Shown here in pieces: positions 21,280 to 22,983 of a DNA stretch of 22,983 nt (within the stretch, counting starts at the first letter, position 1; every line of letters begins with the position of its first letter). Made by a program: the position numbers and the translations under genes. The notes beneath the pieces are model-generated. The model searched no databases. It was given only the letters and a program-made list of their open reading frames with translations, and had not been told where the DNA came from. This DNA comes from a virus: the IMG/VR virus record IMGVR_UViG_3300038648_000070, positions 1-22,983 of that record. The stretch is one strand, 5' to 3'.

Positions 21280-22983
21280 CCTGACCCCTGCCTTCCACCG
21301 AGACCCTGTTTCATCCCATTATTAGGATCGAACTGCTGGAAGATCCCCCCTATATTATGAACGTTAAACACGTCCAGAACTGGATCTGGCGCTGGTTCAG
21401 ATTGAGCCAATAATTCTTCAATAGAGCGCTGCTTCTGAGCCAAGGCTGCCATTCTAGCCGCATCGAGTGTATGAAAGTCGCCTTGACTGAACAATCGCCT
21501 TCTACCATAAGCATCAGTAGTCATTTTAGAGAAGTGCCAGGTTTGTGCATTCCAGGTACTGATTAACTCGCGATCCCACGGAAGCCACATACGTTCAGTG
21601 TCCACTAATTCTCTTAGAGCATCTGTAGAAACCTCCACAACTCTTCGGTATATACCAGCCTCTTTAGCTTGCTCATCTATAGTCATTCCTGGTAATAGTT
21701 CTTGTGCCGGGTCTATTTCCACAAGAACGGTTTCCGAGAAATTGTAACCTTTTATGACTTTCACCGCCGCTCTAGCCCTGGCCGAGTTAGTCTCGTTAGC
21801 GTTATTCTCCAACTGACGTGTGATGTCCTGATAGAGAGGGAGGCCGTTCCCTGTTTTGTCTATACCAAACGCTTGGATGGCGGGACTATAAAAGTCTATA
21901 AGATGAAGCACCACCTCCATCTGGTCGGGAGCGGGGATATTCTGAAGAGATATTCTGGCTATAAGCTTAAACCGACGATCTCCGGGAGCAGGGAAAGCCT
22001 TTTCGGGATGATCTTTTGTAGCCTTGGCATACCTGGCCTCAGCCGCAGTAGGTAAGTAATCAGCAAAGACTAAAATTTCAGAAGGATCATTGATATACCC
22101 AACGTCCATCCCAATATAAATCATCGGGTACTTCTTGTGAGATTCTGGCAAGTTTATGAAGTCCAGAATCGAAGAGTGATCACGGTCCATGTCAGCATCG
22201 CGTATCGTAACGTGAACGTATTCCGCGGAGTTATAATCCGATCCAGGGTCATCATCCGTACATTTAATGAGACGGTGAAGAATAAAAATAACGTTCTCTG
22301 CAGGCCCCGGCAGTCCTAAAACATTACGCCCATAGTCAGGAGCATCCCTAGAGCCATATTTCTCTATCTTGGACTGGCGTTCCTTGTCTGTCCAGTCAGG
22401 TCTACATTGAGCAACTATTCTATGTAACTCCCAGTCGGTATCACTTTTCTTGGGAGTAGCCCGCAAAGGGGGAGTCTCTACAGCACCCTTCGTGACATCG
22501 TAGAACCATCCACCGACGCCATTCACAACACCATGGACTCTCCATTGGGTTCCTTCCCCTGTGCAAGTTTCAATTAATTCGTAATATCCCTGTTGAGGAT
22601 AATCTTGGCTGTTGCTGCAATGGATTCCATCGATTAGGTAGGAATGGTCCTCCTCAACGGTCAGGTCATAAAGCTCCTTTTCCTCACCGGTTTCCGTAAC
22701 CTTACGCACCGCCGTATAACGATACTGTTGATTGTGGGTAAACCCCTGACCTTTTGTATTACCAACGATCTGATAAAACCCCGTCGGTTTAACTTCACGC
22801 CCTCGGATTACTGATGGCACCTTCCTGGGGGGGTTCCAATACCATGAAACAGAGTAACCCAAACCCAAAGCAAGAAGTCGCGTTGAAACAGATAACTTCT
22901 TAGAAACCGTCGTTAACTTCCAACGTCCAGCCTCATAACGTTCATCGGGATCTTCAAATCCATCGCCGTATACCAAACCCTCC
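21273..22983 (-). CDS. Terminase large subunit, intein-containing, 5' part outside the window
   Basis: The frame is open to the window edge; the TTG near 22976 is not a real start. The visible product is the C-terminal part of an intein (to about 22611) followed by 445 residues of TerL. The extein begins SQDYPQQGYYELIE and carries the RNase H-like nuclease: Asp in YIGMDVGYINDPSEILVFA, Asp in QAFGIDKTGNGLPLY and Asp in GDFHTLDAARMAAL. This nuclease cuts concatemers at the start and end of packaging. The ATPase half (Walker A and B) should lie upstream of the window. The enzyme works with the portal encoded two genes downstream. The end overlaps the 88-aa gene by seven bases. Confidence 0.9.
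   Translation of the reverse strand, partial: EGLVYGDGFEDPDERYEAGRWKLTTVSKKLSVSTRLLALGLGYSVSWYWNPPRKVPSVIRGREVKPTGFYQIVGNTKGQGFTHNQQYRYTAVRKVTETGEEKELYDLTVEEDHSYLIDGIHCSNSQDYPQQGYYELIETCTGEGTQWRVHGVVNGVGGWFYDVTKGAVETPPLRATPKKSDTDWELHRIVAQCRPDWTDKERQSKIEKYGSRDAPDYGRNVLGLPGPAENVIFILHRLIKCTDDDPGSDYNSAEYVHVTIRDADMDRDHSSILDFINLPESHKKYPMIYIGMDVGYINDPSEILVFADYLPTAAEARYAKATKDHPEKAFPAPGDRRFKLIARISLQNIPAPDQMEVVLHLIDFYSPAIQAFGIDKTGNGLPLYQDITRQLENNANETNSARARAAVKVIKGYNFSETVLVEIDPAQELLPGMTIDEQAKEAGIYRRVVEVSTDALRELVDTERMWLPWDRELISTWNAQTWHFSKMTTDAYGRRRLFSQGDFHTLDAARMAALAQKQRSIEELLAQSEPAPDPVLDVFNVHNIGGIFQQFDPNNGMKQGLGGRQGSGW
22611..22983 (-). mobile_element. C-terminal part of an intein in the large terminase
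   Basis: About 124 codons of intein are visible. The end is a classic block F/G, ELYDLTVEEDHSYLIDGIHC then SN, followed by Ser +1 of the extein. Near the window edge the motif GLVYGDGF looks like a degenerate LAGLIDADG repeat, so the intein probably carries or carried a homing endonuclease. Unlike the ThyX intein, the residue before the terminal Asn is Ser rather than Gly, again not the usual His. The N-terminal part is outside the window. Confidence 0.88.

Noticed and set aside
1-22983. CRISPR arrays, insertion sequences or attachment sites
   Set aside because: No regularly spaced direct repeats, transposase or integrase-like frames, or terminal inverted repeats were seen.

Overview
This window is a late-gene block of a tailed siphophage, most likely one infecting an actinobacterium. 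Every convincing gene lies on the minus strand, so it is read from high to low coordinates. The actinobacterial assignment rests on a DUF3039-type gene, an apparent leaderless-transcript style at three genes, and the general look of the head proteins. Base composition is intermediate by eye, with one clearly GC-richer gene at 15046-16149. I cannot name the phage or host.

Layout in transcription order: C-terminal part of an intein plus the nuclease half of the large terminase (22983-21273); two small unknown genes; portal protein (20621-18681); a free-standing GIY-YIG endonuclease with a Mom-like acyltransferase tail (18640-16907); a small membrane protein; an accessory cluster (DUF3039-type protein, a 41-aa protein, a glycosylase-fold iron-sulfur protein related to Qng1, three or four tiny ORFs, and a sigma-70-like factor); then capsid maturation protease, scaffold, a head-associated protein, major capsid protein and a strong terminator. 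A second block follows: a 184-aa protein, a promoter-structured RNA-terminator unit, intein-containing thyX, four head-tail connector genes, a tail tube-like gene, a second GIY-YIG/Mom-like gene, the two tail assembly chaperone frames joined by a -1 frameshift, and the first 18 codons of a probable tape measure gene.

The genes together package DNA (terminase, portal), build and mature the capsid (protease, scaffold, capsid protein) and assemble neck and tail. ThyX supplies dTMP for phage DNA synthesis. The sigma-like factor could direct late transcription.

The window is crowded with homing elements: two inteins, two free-standing endonucleases, and what looks like the decayed helix-turn-helix tail of a third just upstream of the tail gene. 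The most notable points are: (1) the nuclease plus Mom-like GNAT fusion, present twice; (2) a shared 12-base promoter element, GCTGACTTGACA, at three sites, with a variant at a fourth, three of the four reading straight into a start codon; (3) a structured leader and terminator immediately upstream of thyX that looks like an attenuator or a stand-alone small RNA; (4) a tail gene whose conserved N-terminus has no start codon next to a homing-gene remnant; (5) an Nth-type 4Fe-4S signature on a Qng1-like protein in a GC-rich, moron-like segment.
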